64,000 nucleotides of DNA. Origin: Nematostella vectensis (lineage: Eukaryota > Cnidaria > Anthozoa > Actiniaria > Edwardsiidae). Positions 50,049 to 63,097 of this stretch are shown piece by piece. The stretch spans positions 2,115,501 through 2,179,500 of the forward strand of contig NC_064040.1 of assembly GCF_932526225.1 (NCBI RefSeq). The letters run 5' to 3'. Position 1 is the first letter of the stretch. The number at the start of each line of letters is the position of its first letter. The position numbers were made by a program, and so were the translations under genes. Under the pieces are notes generated by a model. The model was not told where the DNA came from, did not search any database, and worked only from the letters and a program-made list of their open reading frames with translations.

Positions 50049-53000
50049 ATACTGTAAAAACATGTGAGTAGAAAACAGTCAATAGCCATGGAGTTTTCAG
50101 TGTGTTGTACATGTTATACATGTTTTAGGATTTACCTAATTACTTACAGTATTTTTTTAAATAGAATTTTTTACTTGTATAATTTAGATGAGTAATACAT
50201 ACTTTTTATAGTATGTTGTAGAACTCGTCTCGTTCCTCCTAAATAACAATCAAAATTATGTTTGTTATTATCTTCGTGCAAAGGAACCTACAGTAGTTTT
50301 TTAATCAGATAATTGTTTTTCCTTCAACACTCCCCTGTTATTTCAACAGCTCTCCCTTGAGTTTGCTTGTCTTAGAAATAGACCTTGTTTGATAAACAAA
50401 GACATGTTACCCACTTATTCAATAATAGGTAACAACTGCAATATTGTACTGTATGAAAAGAGTGCCCCTCCCCTTTCTAATGTTGACATCAGTAAATCTA
50501 GCAAGCTCATTTTGCTAGATGTATGATGTATACCAGGCTTGTATCCTCCAGGTCCATTTCCATACTCCGTGAAGACTTCTGAAACCATCTTGGATGCCAT
50601 TACGGAATTGACCCGGAGACCCGGAGAAAAATTCACGAGGGGGAGGGCCAGTCAACACTCCTCTCCCCAAAGTCAGACGGTTGTTTGGATGGTCTGTTTT
50701 TTTTTTTTTTTTTCTTATTTTTCCGAAAACTACGCAGGAGTGAGAGGGGTTAAGCACTACGAAAAAAAAAAATTGAATAGAAAAAAAAAGAAAAAAAGAA
50801 AAAGAAAAAAGGCCATTGGCATAGGATCGAACCCGACCTGAAAAACAAAACGGAAACCATACATACGGATTACCCAATCGGTATGGCAGCACAAGGCTTT
50901 TACGGAAGGCTGTAAAGAACCCGAAGGCCCCAAGCACCGATATTTCCGGCGAATATGCTGTACAACACTCTTGCAAGGTATTCCGACCCGCGCATTAATG
51001 GGGAGGGCAATAACCAGGATCCCAGGCCTGTAATACGGTTACGCCACGCACAGCTCGCTGAGATAGAGGATGAAAAAAATACAGGTCTATTTGGGCGTCT
51101 TGAGTCCCTTGGGGGCTCGCTATGTCGGCGCGTGGCATCGTAACGCACGGGCGCATTGTCTTTTATCGTGTACAGGACATCAAACAAGCGAAGAAAGAAA
51201 AACGTTTTTTTTTTTGGGAACCGTTTTTTTATATCATGCAAAAAGCGAAAATAAATAGAAATAAATAAAGTGCGATTTGGCGATTCTGTTTTTCTTTGTA
51301 GAGCTTATTAAGCTATTCACCGGCCTAAATATTCATAAAAGAAAATAAAAAATGCAATGAAGGACGTAAGGGGGAGAGGTTTGTAAAATCGCATAGAATA
51401 TCGACAAAATCCGCAATACTGTCTACGCTGACTAAGTATAGCTGTATTTCACTTTAACCCTTTCACTCCTGGGTACTTTTGAGCAACATTGTAAGAAAAA
51501 CAGACTGAAAACAGAAACCTCCCCCCCTATTTCAAGTCCAACACTACCAGTTAAGCTAAGCTACCGCTGACCCAAGACGGTATGCCTTGAAGTTTCCAAC
51601 AATGTACTGCGGTGCCTTTTCTTTGTAGCGACGGCACTGCTACAGCCTGTTGCTTACAACAGTTTTGCTTGTAATTTGCTTAAAAATTACAGCTTTTTCA
51701 CATCTGGAGAGTGCCTTAGGACATCATGAAGTTTTTTTGGGCATAATTAATGCTGTGCTTATGGATGTTTGCACGCTGAGGTTGATTCAATGGGATAATT
51801 CCTTGTCTGGGCTTCACCAAGTGAGGAAGGAATTTTCTGGTGAATGGCCTCATAACTCTCCAATGTGGGCCATCTTTGCTACCCAACCTTATTCAAAAAT
51901 TGTTTTCAGGCTTATTCTGGGTTCCTTGGACCTGGAAATGTTTTGTTTGGCTTCGGGGCAAAGAGACTTAAAAAAAAAAACTGTTATGATTCTGGGGGAG
52001 GAGATTGCCCGCCTGTCTGTCAAGGTGTTTCCAAGACTCCCATGATGCAGTGCAGGCATGCAAAATAGGCTAACAATGGTGACTCGCTTCTAATGGAGGT
52101 TCTAGCATTGATTATTGTGACTGATTGCTGTAAAATGGGACCTGACGGAGCGCAATAAAGGTATCCATTGGTGACTTGATCTGTGTTTGCTTGTCTCTAT
52201 TTGTAGTTCGGAATTTTGTGTCTTTTTTGGTAAGGAATGTTTCTAAGTTTAAGCATTTTATTACGAATTGGTCAGCAATTAAGGTTGATATTTTGACAAA
52301 AGAGTCGATTCTATTACATTGCTAAGATGGGCTTTTGAAGGTCGTCTATGCCTTGGATGAATCTATGAGTATCCGGGTCTGGTGATGTTTAGTTTGCATT
52401 TTTGACGTTTTGGAGTTGGGCCTATATTTTACAGGCGTCTCAGGGTGTTATGGCAATGAAAGACTTAAAGGGACAGCGTCATGGTACTGCGCATGTCAGT
52501 GTTTATTGTAGGCTTTTAATCGCCTACAAATAGTTGAACTTTTTAAAAGCTGTCAATACCTTGTTAAAATAATATGCAATATTTTATTGAATGCAATATT
52601 TTATAGAAACTACGTTTATTGACAGTTTGTGGTCATTTTCTTTGAATTTAAGTCCCCCACATGTACCAAAAGCTCATAAGTCAGTATTAGAGTTTACTAA
52701 ATTTCATTGTGTCAGGGTCAGAGAGCTATTGAAAGCACTTACCATGGCACTGCCCCTTTGAATAGCTGTAAAAAAAAAAAAAAAGGGAAGAGAAAATAGC
52801 TGGATGGGGTCTCTGTTGGTTTTGTTTTAGTTTTAGTTTTCTTTTATTATAATTTTTTCTGGGGTGGGGGAAGGGGGAATTCAGCTTAAAATTGCCTGTG
52901 GTCAATTCAACCAACTAAGCAACTAGTACAAAAGATGTTGGTTTTGCAGTCTTTTATTCAATACTTTCAAGGTTATCATGCAATTCTGTAGTTTGACTGG

Positions 53001-53386
53001 AAATATATACTTTTTTTCTATTCATTTACAGTTCTATATGTACAGTGTGACCATAGTCATGATTACAATTATTTATAATAATTTTTACCCACTAACAGAA
53101 ACCAACTTGACTGCAAAAAACTCACTGTAAAGCATAAGATATTAGGCATTTCTTTCATGTGGCTGTGAGGTTGACCTGTCAACATCTACAGGGGCCACAC
53201 TCAACTCGGAATCATAGGGGTCCATAAAAGCAAGGTGTCGCAGAACCTTTTCCTGCCTTCCTTACTCTCCTTCACCAGGAACACCTGTGCAGCCGACACC
53301 CTTAGGTGGATGGGGTGCACAGGTGCTTTGGGTGTGGCCCTGAAGATGGCACAGTGACCACAAGATGTACCAGAATGAAATTGTAT
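50049..53386. repeat. Array unit 16 (3338 bp)
   Basis: Has the same G-interrupted A-tract as unit 12 (near 50781-50798), CCCCTTT and A11. It carries GAGGGCAATAA (near 51002), the form found in units 1, 2 and 4, so it is a mosaic. Confidence 0.97.
52469..52757. mobile_element. 289-bp TTAA MITE, unit 16 copy
   Basis: TTAA left, TTGA right. Confidence 0.7.
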
Positions 53387-56300
53387 ATACTGTAAAAACA
53401 TGTGAGTAGAAAACAGTCAATAGCCATGGAGTTTTCAGTGTGTTGTACATGTTATACATGTTTTAGGATTTACCTAATTACTTACAGTATTTTTTTAAAT
53501 AGAATTTTTTACTTGTATAATTTAGATGAGTAATACATACTTTTTATAGTATGTTGTAGAACTCGTCTCGTTCCTCCTAAATAACAATCAAAATTATGTT
53601 TGTTATTATCTTCGTGCAAAGGAACCTACAGTAGTTTTTTAATCAGATAATTGTTTTTCCTTCAACACTCCCCTGTTATTTCAACAGCTCTCCCTTGAGT
53701 TTGCTTGTCTTAGAAATAGACCTTGTTTGATAAACAAAGACATGTTACCCACTTATTCAATAATAGGTAACAACTGCAATATTGTACTGTATGAAAAGAG
53801 TGCCCCTCCCCCTTCTAATGTTGACATCAGTAAATCTAGCAAGCTCATTTTGCTAGATGTATGATGTATACCAGGCTTGTATCCTCCAGGTCCATTTCCA
53901 TACTCCGTGAAGACTTCTGAAACCATCTTGGATGCCATTACGGAATTGACCCGGAGACCCGGAGAAAAATTCACGAGGGGGAGGGCCAGTCAACACTCCT
54001 CTCCCCAAAGTCAGACGGTTGTTTGGATGGTCTGTTTTTTTTTTTTTTTTTTTTCTTATTTTTCCGAAAACTACGCAGGAGTGAGAGGGGTTAAGCACTA
54101 CGAAAAAAAAAATTGAATAGAAAAAAAAAAAAAAAAAAGAAAAAGAAAAAAGGCCATTGGCATAGGATCGAACCCGACCTGAAAAACAAAACGGAAACCA
54201 TACATACGGATTACCCAATCGGTATGGCAGCACAAGGCTTTTACGGAAGGCTGTAAAGAACCCGAAGGCCCCAAGCACCGATATTTCCGGCGAATATGCT
54301 GTACAACACTCTTGCAAGGTATTCCGACCCGCGCATTAATGGGGAGGACAATAACCAGGATCCCAGGCCTGTAATACGGTTACGCCACGCACAGCTCGCT
54401 GAGATAGAGGATGAAAAAAATACAGGTCTATTTGGGCGTCTTGAGTCCCTTGGGGGCTCGCTATGTCGGCGCGTGGCATCGTAACGCACGGGCGCATTGT
54501 CTTTTATCGTGTACAGGACATCAAACAAGCGAAGAAAGAAAAACGTTTTTTTTTTTGGGAACCGTTTTTTTATATCATGCAAAAAGCGAAAATAAATAGA
54601 AATAAATAAAGTGCGATTTGGCGATTCTGTTTTTCTTTGTAGAGCTTATTAAGCTATTCACCGGCCTAAATATTCATAAAAGAAAATAAAAAATGCAATG
54701 AAGGACGTAAGGGGGAGAGGTTTGTAAAATCGCATAGAATATCGACAAAATCCGCAATACTGTCTACGCTGACTAAGTATAGCTGTATTTCACTTTAACC
54801 CTTTCACTCCTGGGTACTTTTGAGCAACATTGTAAGAAAAACAGACTGAAAACAGAAACCTCCCCCCCTATTTCAAGTCCAACACTACCAGTTAAGCTAA
54901 GCTACCGCTGACCCAAGACGGTATGCCTTGAAGTTTCCAACAATGTACTGCGGTGCCTTTTCTTTGTAGCGACGGCACTGCTACAGCCTGTTGCTTACAA
55001 CAGTTTTGCTTGTAATTTGCTTAAAAATTACAGCTTTTTCACATCTGGAGAGTGCCTTAGGACATCATGAAGTTTTTTTGGGCATAATTAATGCTGTGCT
55101 TATGGATGTTTGCACGCTGAGGTTGATTCAATGGGATAATTCCTTGTCTGGGCTTCACCAAGTGAGGAAGGAATTTTCTGGTGAATGGCCTCATAACTCT
55201 CCAATGTGGGCCATCTTTGCTACCCAACCTTATTCAAAAATTGTTTTCAGGCTTATTCTGGGTTCCTTGGACCTGGAAATGTTTTGTTTGGCTTCGGGGC
55301 AAAGAGACTTAAAAAAAAAAACTGTTATGATTCTGGGGGAGGAGATTGCCCGCCTGTCTGTCAAGGTGTTTCCAAGACTCCCATGATGCAGTGCAGGCAT
55401 GCAAAATAGGCTAACAATGGTGACTCGCTTCTAATGGAGGTTCTAGCATTGATTATTGTGACTGATTGCTGTAAAATGGGACCTGACGGAGCGCAATAAA
55501 GGTATCCATTGGTGACTTGATCTGTGTTTGCTTGTCTCTATTTGTAGTTCGGAATTTTGTGTCTTTTTTGGTAAGGAATGTTTCTAAGTTTAAGCATTTT
55601 ATTACGAATTGGTCAGCAATTAAGGTTGATATTTTGACAAAAGAGTCGATTCTATTACATTGCTAAGATGGGCTTTTGAAGGTCGTCTATGCCTTGGATG
55701 AATCTATGAGTATCCGGGTCTGGTGATGTTTAGTTTGCATTTTTGACGTTTTGGAGTTGGGCCTATATTTTACAGGCGTCTCAGGGTGTTATGGCAATGA
55801 AAGACTTAAAGGGACAGCGTCATGGTACTGCGCATGTCAGTGTTTATTGTAGGCTTTTAATCGCCTACAAATAGTTGAACTTTTTAAAAGCTGTCAATAC
55901 CTTGTTAAAATAATATGCAATATTTTATTGAATGCAATATTTTATAGAAACTACGTTTATTGACAGTTTGTGGTCATTTTCTTTGAATTTAAGTCCCCCA
56001 CATGTACCAAAAGCTCATAAGTCAGTATTAGAGTTTACTAAATTTCATTGTGTCAGGGTCAGAGAGCTATTGAAAGCACTTACCATGGCACTGCCCCTTT
56101 GAATAGCTGTAAAAAAAAAAAAAAAAGGGAAGAGAAAATAGCTGGATGGGGTCTCTGTTGGTTTTGTTTTAGTTTTAGTTTTCTTTTATTATAATTTTTT
56201 CTGGGGTGGGGGAAGGGGGAATTCAGCTTAAAATTGCCTGTGGTCAATTCAACCAACTAAGCAACTAGTACAAAAGATGTTGGTTTTGCAGTCTTTTATT

Positions 56301-56728
56301 CAATACTTTCAAGGTTATCATGCAATTCTGTAGTTTGACTGGAAATATATACTTTTTTTCTATTCATTTACAGTTCTATATGTACAGTGTGACCATAGTC
56401 ATGATTACAATTATTTATAATAATTTTTACCCACTAACAGAAACCAACTTGACTGCAAAAAACTCACTGTAAAGCATAAGATATTAGGCATTTCTTTCAT
56501 GTGGCTGTGAGGTTGACCTGTCAACATCTACAGGGGCCACACTCAACTCGGAATCATAGGGGTCCATAAAAGCAAGGTGTCGCAGAACCTTTTCCTGCCT
56601 TCCTTACTCTCCTTCACCAGGAACACCTGTGCAGCCGACACCCTTAGGTGGATGGGGTGCACAGGTGCTTTGGGTGTGGCCCTGAAGATGGCACAGTGAC
56701 CACAAGATGTACCAGAATGAAATTGTAT
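53387..56728. repeat. Array unit 17 (3342 bp)
   Basis: CCCCCTTCT form, a T20 run at 54035-54054, an A11 run near 55310 and a long A-run near 56111 account for its length. Confidence 0.97.
55810..56098. mobile_element. 289-bp TTAA MITE, unit 17 copy
   Basis: TTAA left, TTGA right; followed by the longest A-run of this site (A16). Confidence 0.7.
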
Positions 56729-59700
56729 ATACTTTAAAAACATGTGAGTAGAAAACAGTCAATAGCCATGGAGTTTTCAGTGTGTTGTACATGTTATACA
56801 TGTTTTAGGATTTACCTAATTACTTACAGTATTTTTTTAAATAGAATTTTTTACTTGTATAATTTAGATGAGTAATACATACTTTTTATAGTATGTTGTA
56901 GAACTCGTCTCGTTCCTCCTAAATAACAATCAAAATTATGTTTGTTATTATCTTCGTGCAAAGGAACCTACAGTAGTTTTTTAATCAGATAATTGTTTTT
57001 CCTTCAACACTCCCCTGTTATTTCAACAGCTCTCCCTTGAGTTTGCTTGTCTTAGAAATAGACCTTGTTTGATAAACAAAGACATGTTACCCACTTATTC
57101 AATAATAGGTAACAACTGCAATATTGTACTGTATGAAAAGAGTGCCCCTCCCCCTTCTAATGTTGACATCAGTAAATCTAGCAAGCTCATTTTGCTAGAT
57201 GTATGATGTATACCAGGCTTGTATCCTCCAGGTCCATTTCCATACTCCGTGAAGACTTCTGAAACCATCTTGGATGCCATTACGGAATTGACCCGGAGAC
57301 CCGGAGAAAAATTCACGAGGGGGAGGGCCAGTCAACACTCCTCTCCCCAAAGTCAGACGGTTGTTTGGATGGTCTGTTTTTTTTTTTTTTTTTTTTCTTA
57401 TTTTTCCGAAAACTACGCAGGAGTGAGAGGGGTTAAGCACTACGAAAAAAAAAATTGAATAGAAAAAAAAAAAAAAAAAGAAAAAGAAAAAAGGCCATTG
57501 GCATAGGATCGAACCCGACCTGAAAAACAAAACGGAAACCATACATACGGATTACCCAATCGGTATGGCAGCACAAGGCTTTTACGGAAGGCTGTAAAGA
57601 ACCCGAAGGCCCCAAGCACCGATATTTCCGGCGAATATGCTGTACAACACTCTTGCAAGGTATTCCGACCCGCGCATTAATGGGGAGGACAATAACCAGG
57701 ATCCCAGGCCTGTAATACGGTTACGCCACGCACAGCTCGCTGAGATAGAGGATGAAAAAAATACAGGTCTATTTGGGCGTCTTGAGTCCCTTGGGGGCTC
57801 GCTATGTCGGCGCGTGGCATCGTAACGCACGGGCGCATTGTCTTTTATCGTGTACAGGACATCAAACAAGCGAAGAAAGAAAAACGTTTTTTTTTTTGGG
57901 AACCGTTTTTTTATATCATGCAAAAAGCGAAAATAAATAGAAATAAATAAAGTGCGATTTGGCGATTCTGTTTTTCTTTGTAGAGCTTATTAAGCTATTC
58001 ACCGGCCTAAATATTCATAAAAGAAAATAAAAAATGCAATGAAGGACGTAAGGGGGAGAGGTTTGTAAAATCGCATAGAATATCGACAAAATCCGCAATA
58101 CTGTCTACGCTGACTAAGTATAGCTGTATTTCACTTTAACCCTTTCACTCCTGGGTACTTTTGAGCAACATTGTAAGAAAAACAGACTGAAAACAGAAAC
58201 CTCCCCCCCTATTTCAAGTCCAACACTACCAGTTAAGCTAAGCTACCGCTGACCCAAGACGGTATGCCTTGAAGTTTCCAACAATGTACTGCGGTGCCTT
58301 TTCTTTGTAGCGACGGCACTGCTACAGCCTGTTGCTTACAACAGTTTTGCTTGTAATTTGCTTAAAAATTACAGCTTTTTCACATCTGGAGAGTGCCTTA
58401 GGACATCATGAAGTTTTTTTGGGCATAATTAATGCTGTGCTTATGGATGTTTGCACGCTGAGGTTGATTCAATGGGATAATTCCTTGTCTGGGCTTCACC
58501 AAGTGAGGAAGGAATTTTCTGGTGAATGGCCTCATAACTCTCCAATGTGGGCCATCTTTGCTACCCAACCTTATTCAAAAATTGTTTTCAGGCTTATTCT
58601 GGGTTCCTTGGACCTGGAAATGTTTTGTTTGGCTTCGGGGCAAAGAGACTTAAAAAAAAAACTGTTATGATTCTGGGGGAGGAGATTGCCCGCCTGTCTG
58701 TCAAGGTGTTTCCAAGACTCCCATGATGCAGTGCAGGCATGCAAAATAGGCTAACAATGGTGACTCGCTTCTAATGGAGGTTCTAGCATTGATTATTGTG
58801 ACTGATTGCTGTAAAATGGGACCTGACGGAGCGCAATAAAGGTATCCATTGGTGACTTGATCTGTGTTTGCTTGTCTCTATTTGTAGTTCGGAATTTTGT
58901 GTCTTTTTTGGTAAGGAATGTTTCTAAGTTTAAGCATTTTATTACGAATTGGTCAGCAATTAAGGTTGATATTTTGACAAAAGAGTCGATTCTATTACAT
59001 TGCTAAGATGGGCTTTTGAAGGTCGTCTATGCCTTGGATGAATCTATGAGTATCCGGGTCTGGTGATGTTTAGTTTGCATTTTTGACGTTTTGGAGTTGG
59101 GCCTATATTTTACAGGCGTCTCAGGGTGTTATGGCAATGAAAGACTTAAAGGGACAGCGTCATGGTACTGCGCATGTCAGTGTTTATTGTAGGCTTTTAA
59201 TCGCCTACAAATAGTTGAACTTTTTAAAAGCTGTCAATACCTTGTTAAAATAATATGCAATATTTTATTGAATGCAATATTTTATAGAAACTACGTTTAT
59301 TGACAGTTTGTGGTCATTTTCTTTGAATTTAAGTCCCCCACATGTACCAAAAGCTCATAAGTCAGTATTAGAGTTTACTAAATTTCATTGTGTCAGGGTC
59401 AGAGAGCTATTGAAAGCACTTACCATGGCACTGCCCCTTTGAATAGCTGTAAAAAAAAAAAAAAGGGAAGAGAAAATAGCTGGATGGGGTCTCTGTTGGT
59501 TTTGTTTTAGTTTTAGTTTTCTTTTATTATAATTTTTTCTGGGGTGGGGGAAGGGGGAATTCAGCTTAAAATTGCCTGTGGTCAATTCAACCAACTAAGC
59601 AACTAGTACAAAAGATGTTGGTTTTGCAGTCTTTTATTCAATACTTTCAAGGTTATCATGCAATTCTGTAGTTTGACTGGAAATATATACTTTTTTTCTA

Positions 59701-60066
59701 TTCATTTACAGTTCTATATGTACAGTGTGACCATAGTCATGATTACAATTATTTATAATAATTTTTACCCACTAACAGAAACCAACTTGACTGCAAAAAA
59801 CTCACTGTAAAGCATAAGATATTAGGCATTTCTTTCATGTGGCTGTGAGGTTGACCTGTCAACATCTACAGGGGCCACACTCAACTCGGAATCATAGGGG
59901 TCCATAAAAGCAAGGTGTCGCAGAACCTTTTCCTGCCTTCCTTACTCTCCTTCACCAGGAACACCTGTGCAGCCGACACCCTTAGGTGGATGGGGTGCAC
60001 AGGTGCTTTGGGTGTGGCCCTGAAGATGGCACAGTGACCACAAGATGTACCAGAATGAAATTGTAT
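56729..60066. repeat. Array unit 18 (3338 bp)
   Basis: Starts ATACTTTAAA instead of ATACTGTAAA. The diverged partial unit 20 also has T at this site (63102). T20 run at 57377-57396. Confidence 0.97.
59150..59438. mobile_element. 289-bp TTAA MITE, unit 18 copy
   Basis: TTAA left, TTGA right. Confidence 0.7.
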
Positions 60067-61536
60067 ATACTGTAAAAACATGTGAGTAGAAAACAGTCAA
60101 TAGCCATGGAGTTTTCAGTGTGTTGTACATGTTATACATGTTTTAGGATTTACCTAATTACTTACAGTATTTTTTTAAATAGAATTTTTTACTTGTATAA
60201 TTTAGATGAGTAATACATACTTTTTATAGTATGTTGTAGAACTCGTCTCGTTCCTCCTAAATAACAATCAAAATTATGTTTGTTATTATCTTCGTGCAAA
60301 GGAACCTACAGTAGTTTTTTAATCAGATAATTGTTTTTCCTTCAACACTCCCCTGTTATTTCAACAGCTCTCCCTTGAGTTTGCTTGTCTTAGAAATAGA
60401 CCTTGTTTGATAAACAAAGACATGTTACCCACTTATTCAATAATAGGTAACAACTGCAATATTGTACTGTATGAAAAGAGTGCCCCTCCCCCTTCTAATG
60501 TTGACATCAGTAAATCTAGCAAGCTCATTTTGCTAGATGTATGATGTATACCAGGCTTGTATCCTCCAGGTCCATTTCCATACTCCGTGAAGACTTCTGA
60601 AACCATCTTGGATGCCATTACGGAATTGACCCGGAGACCCGGAGAAAAATTCACGAGGGGGAGGGCCAGTCAACACTCCTCTCCCCAAAGTCAGACGGTT
60701 GTTTGGATGGTCTGTTTTTTTTTTTTTTTCTTATTTTTCCGAAAACTACGCAGGAGTGAGAGGGGTTAAGCACTACGAAAAAAAAAATTGAATAGAAAAA
60801 AAAAAAAAAAAAGAAAAAGAAAAAAGGCCATTGGCATAGGATCGAACCCGACCTGAAAAACAAAACGGAAACCATACATACGGATTACCCAATCGGTATG
60901 GCAGCACAAGGCTTTTACGGAAGGCTGTAAAGAACCCGAAGGCCCCAAGCACCGATATTTCCGGCGAATATGCTGTACAACACTCTTGCAAGGTATTCCG
61001 ACCCGCGCATTAATGGGGAGGACAATAACCAGGATCCCAGGCCTGTAATACGGTTACGCCACGCACAGCTCGCTGAGATAGAGGATGAAAAAAATACAGG
61101 TCTATTTGGGCGTCTTGAGTCCCTTGGGGGCTCGCTATGTCGGCGCGTGGCATCGTAACGCACGGGCGCATTGTCTTTTATCGTGTACAGGACATCAAAC
61201 AAGCGAAGAAAGAAAAACGTTTTTTTTTTTGGGAACCGTTTTTTTATATCATGCAAAAAGCGAAAATAAATAGAAATAAATAAAGTGCGATTTGGCGATT
61301 CTGTTTTTCTTTGTAGAGCTTATTAAGCTATTCACCGGCCTAAATATTCATAAAAGAAAATAAAAAATGCAATGAAGGACCTAAGGGGGAGAGGTTTGTA
61401 AAATCGCATAGAATATCGACAAAATCCGCAATACTGTCTACGCTGACTAAGTATAGCTGTATTTCACTTTAACCCTTTCACTCCTGGGTACTTTTGAGCA
61501 ACATTGTAAGAAAAACAGACTGAAAACAGAAACCTT

Positions 61537-61557
61537 CCCCCCCCCCCCCCCCCCCCC
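61537..61557 (+). repeat. C21 homopolymer at the homogenization boundary
   Basis: Twenty-one C where array units have seven or eight. The sequence on its left matches the array; the sequence on its right is diverged. Confidence 0.9.
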
Positions 61558-61882
61558 GTATTTCAAGTCCAACACTACCAGTTAAGCTAAGCTACCGCTG
61601 ACTGAAAATTGTTTTCAGGCTTATTCTGGGTTCCTTGGACCTGAAAATGTTTTGTTTGCCTTCGGGGCAAAGAGACTTATATAAAAATTGTTATGATTCT
61701 GGAGGAAGAGTTTGCCTGCCTGTCTGTCAAAATGTTTCCAAGACTCCCATGATGCAGTGCAGGCATGCAAAATAGGCTAAGAATGGTGACTCGCTTCTAA
61801 TGGAGGTTCTAGCATTGATTATTGTGACTGATTGCTGTAAAATGGGACCTGTCGGAGCGCAATAAAGGTATCTATTTGTGAC

Positions 61883-62092
61883 TTGATCTGTGTTTGCTTG
61901 TCTCTATTTGTAGTTCGGAATTTTGTGTCTTTTTTGGTAAGAAATGTTTCTAAGTTTAAGCATTTTATTACGAATTGGTCAGCAATTAAGATTGATATTT
62001 TGACAAAAGAGTCAATTCTATTACATTGCTTGGATGCGCTTTTGAAGGTCGTCTATGCCTTGGATGAATCTATGAGTATCCGGGTCTGGTGA
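61883..62092 (+). other. 69-codon open frame in diverged unit 19, interrupted by a stop in array units
   Basis: In unit 19 the frame reads through CAT TGC TTG GAT GCG. Array units have CAT TGC TAA GAT GGG, an in-frame stop. Other differences in the frame are two synonymous (AGA/AGG, TCA/TCG) and one conservative (I/V). There is no ATG at its head, only an ATC, and it follows the AATAAA signal. I do not recognize the product. A decayed exon of a TE gene is possible but not shown. Confidence 0.15.
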
Positions 62093-62175
62093 TGTTTAGT
62101 TTGCATTTTTGACGTTCTGGAGTTGGGCCTATATTTTACAGGCGTCTCAGGGCGTTATGTCAATGAAAGACTTAA

Positions 62176-62464
62176 AGGGACAGAGTCATGGTACTGCGCA
62201 TGTCAGTGTTTATTGTAGGCTTTTAATCGCCTACAAATAGTTGAACTTTTTAAAAGCTGTCAATACCTTGTTAAAATAATATGCAATATTTTATTGAAAG
62301 CAATATTTTATAGAAACTATGTTTATTGACAGTTTGTGGTCATTTTCTTTGAATTTAAGTCCCCCACATGTACCAAAAGCTCATAAGTCAATATTAGAGT
62401 TTACTAAATTTTATTGTGACAGGGTCAGAGAGCTATTGAAAGCACTTACCATGGCACTGCCCCT
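62176..62464. mobile_element. 289-bp TTAA MITE, diverged copy in unit 19 with intact TTAA on both sides
   Basis: TTAA at 62172-62175 and TTAA at 62465-62468, so the target duplication is perfect here. The left end reads AGGGACAGAGTCATGGTA. Length is again 289 bp despite several substitutions. This copy shows that the array-wide TTGA is a derived mutation and confirms the element borders. Confidence 0.75.
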
Positions 62465-63097
62465 TTAAATAGCTGTAAAAAAAAAAAAGAAAAGAAAATA
62501 CCTGGAGGGGGTCTCTGTTGGTTTTGTTTTAGTTTTAGTTTTCTTTTATTATTATTTTTTTCTGGGGTGGGGGGTGGGGGAAAGAGGAATTCAGCTTAAA
62601 ATTGCCCGTGGTCAATTCAACCAACTAAGCAACCAGTACAAAAGATGTTAGTTTTGCAGTCTTTTATTCAATACTTTCAATGTTATCATGCAATTCTGTA
62701 GTTTGACTGGAAATATATATATATTTTTTCTATTCATTTACAGTTCTATATGTACAGTGTGACCATAGTCATGATTACAATTATTTATATTAATTTTTAC
62801 CTACTAGCAGAAACCAACTTGACTGCAAAACACTCACTGTAAAGCATTAGATATTAGGCATTTCTTTCATGTGGCTTTGAGGTTGACCTGTCAACATCTA
62901 CAGGGCCCACACTCAACTCGGAATCATAGGGGTCCATAAAAGCAAGGTGTCGCAGAACCTTTTCCTGCCTTCCTTACTCTCCTTCATCAGGAACACCTGT
63001 GCGGCGACACCCTTAGGTGGATGGGGTGCACAGGTGCTTTGGGTGTGGCCCTGAAGATGGCACAGTGACCACAAGATGTACCAGAATGAAATTGTAT

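Larger units (their letters stand above)
60067..63097. repeat. Array unit 19, shortened and diverged (3031 bp)
   Basis: Up to about 61,530 it matches the other units closely (T15 run, one change at GGACCTAAGG near 61381). It then has a 21-base C run at 61537-61557 where other units have C7-C8. About 320 bp are missing after GCTACCGCTGAC near 61600. From there on substitutions and small indels are frequent. The missing piece corresponds to about 58254-58576 of unit 18. Confidence 0.95.
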
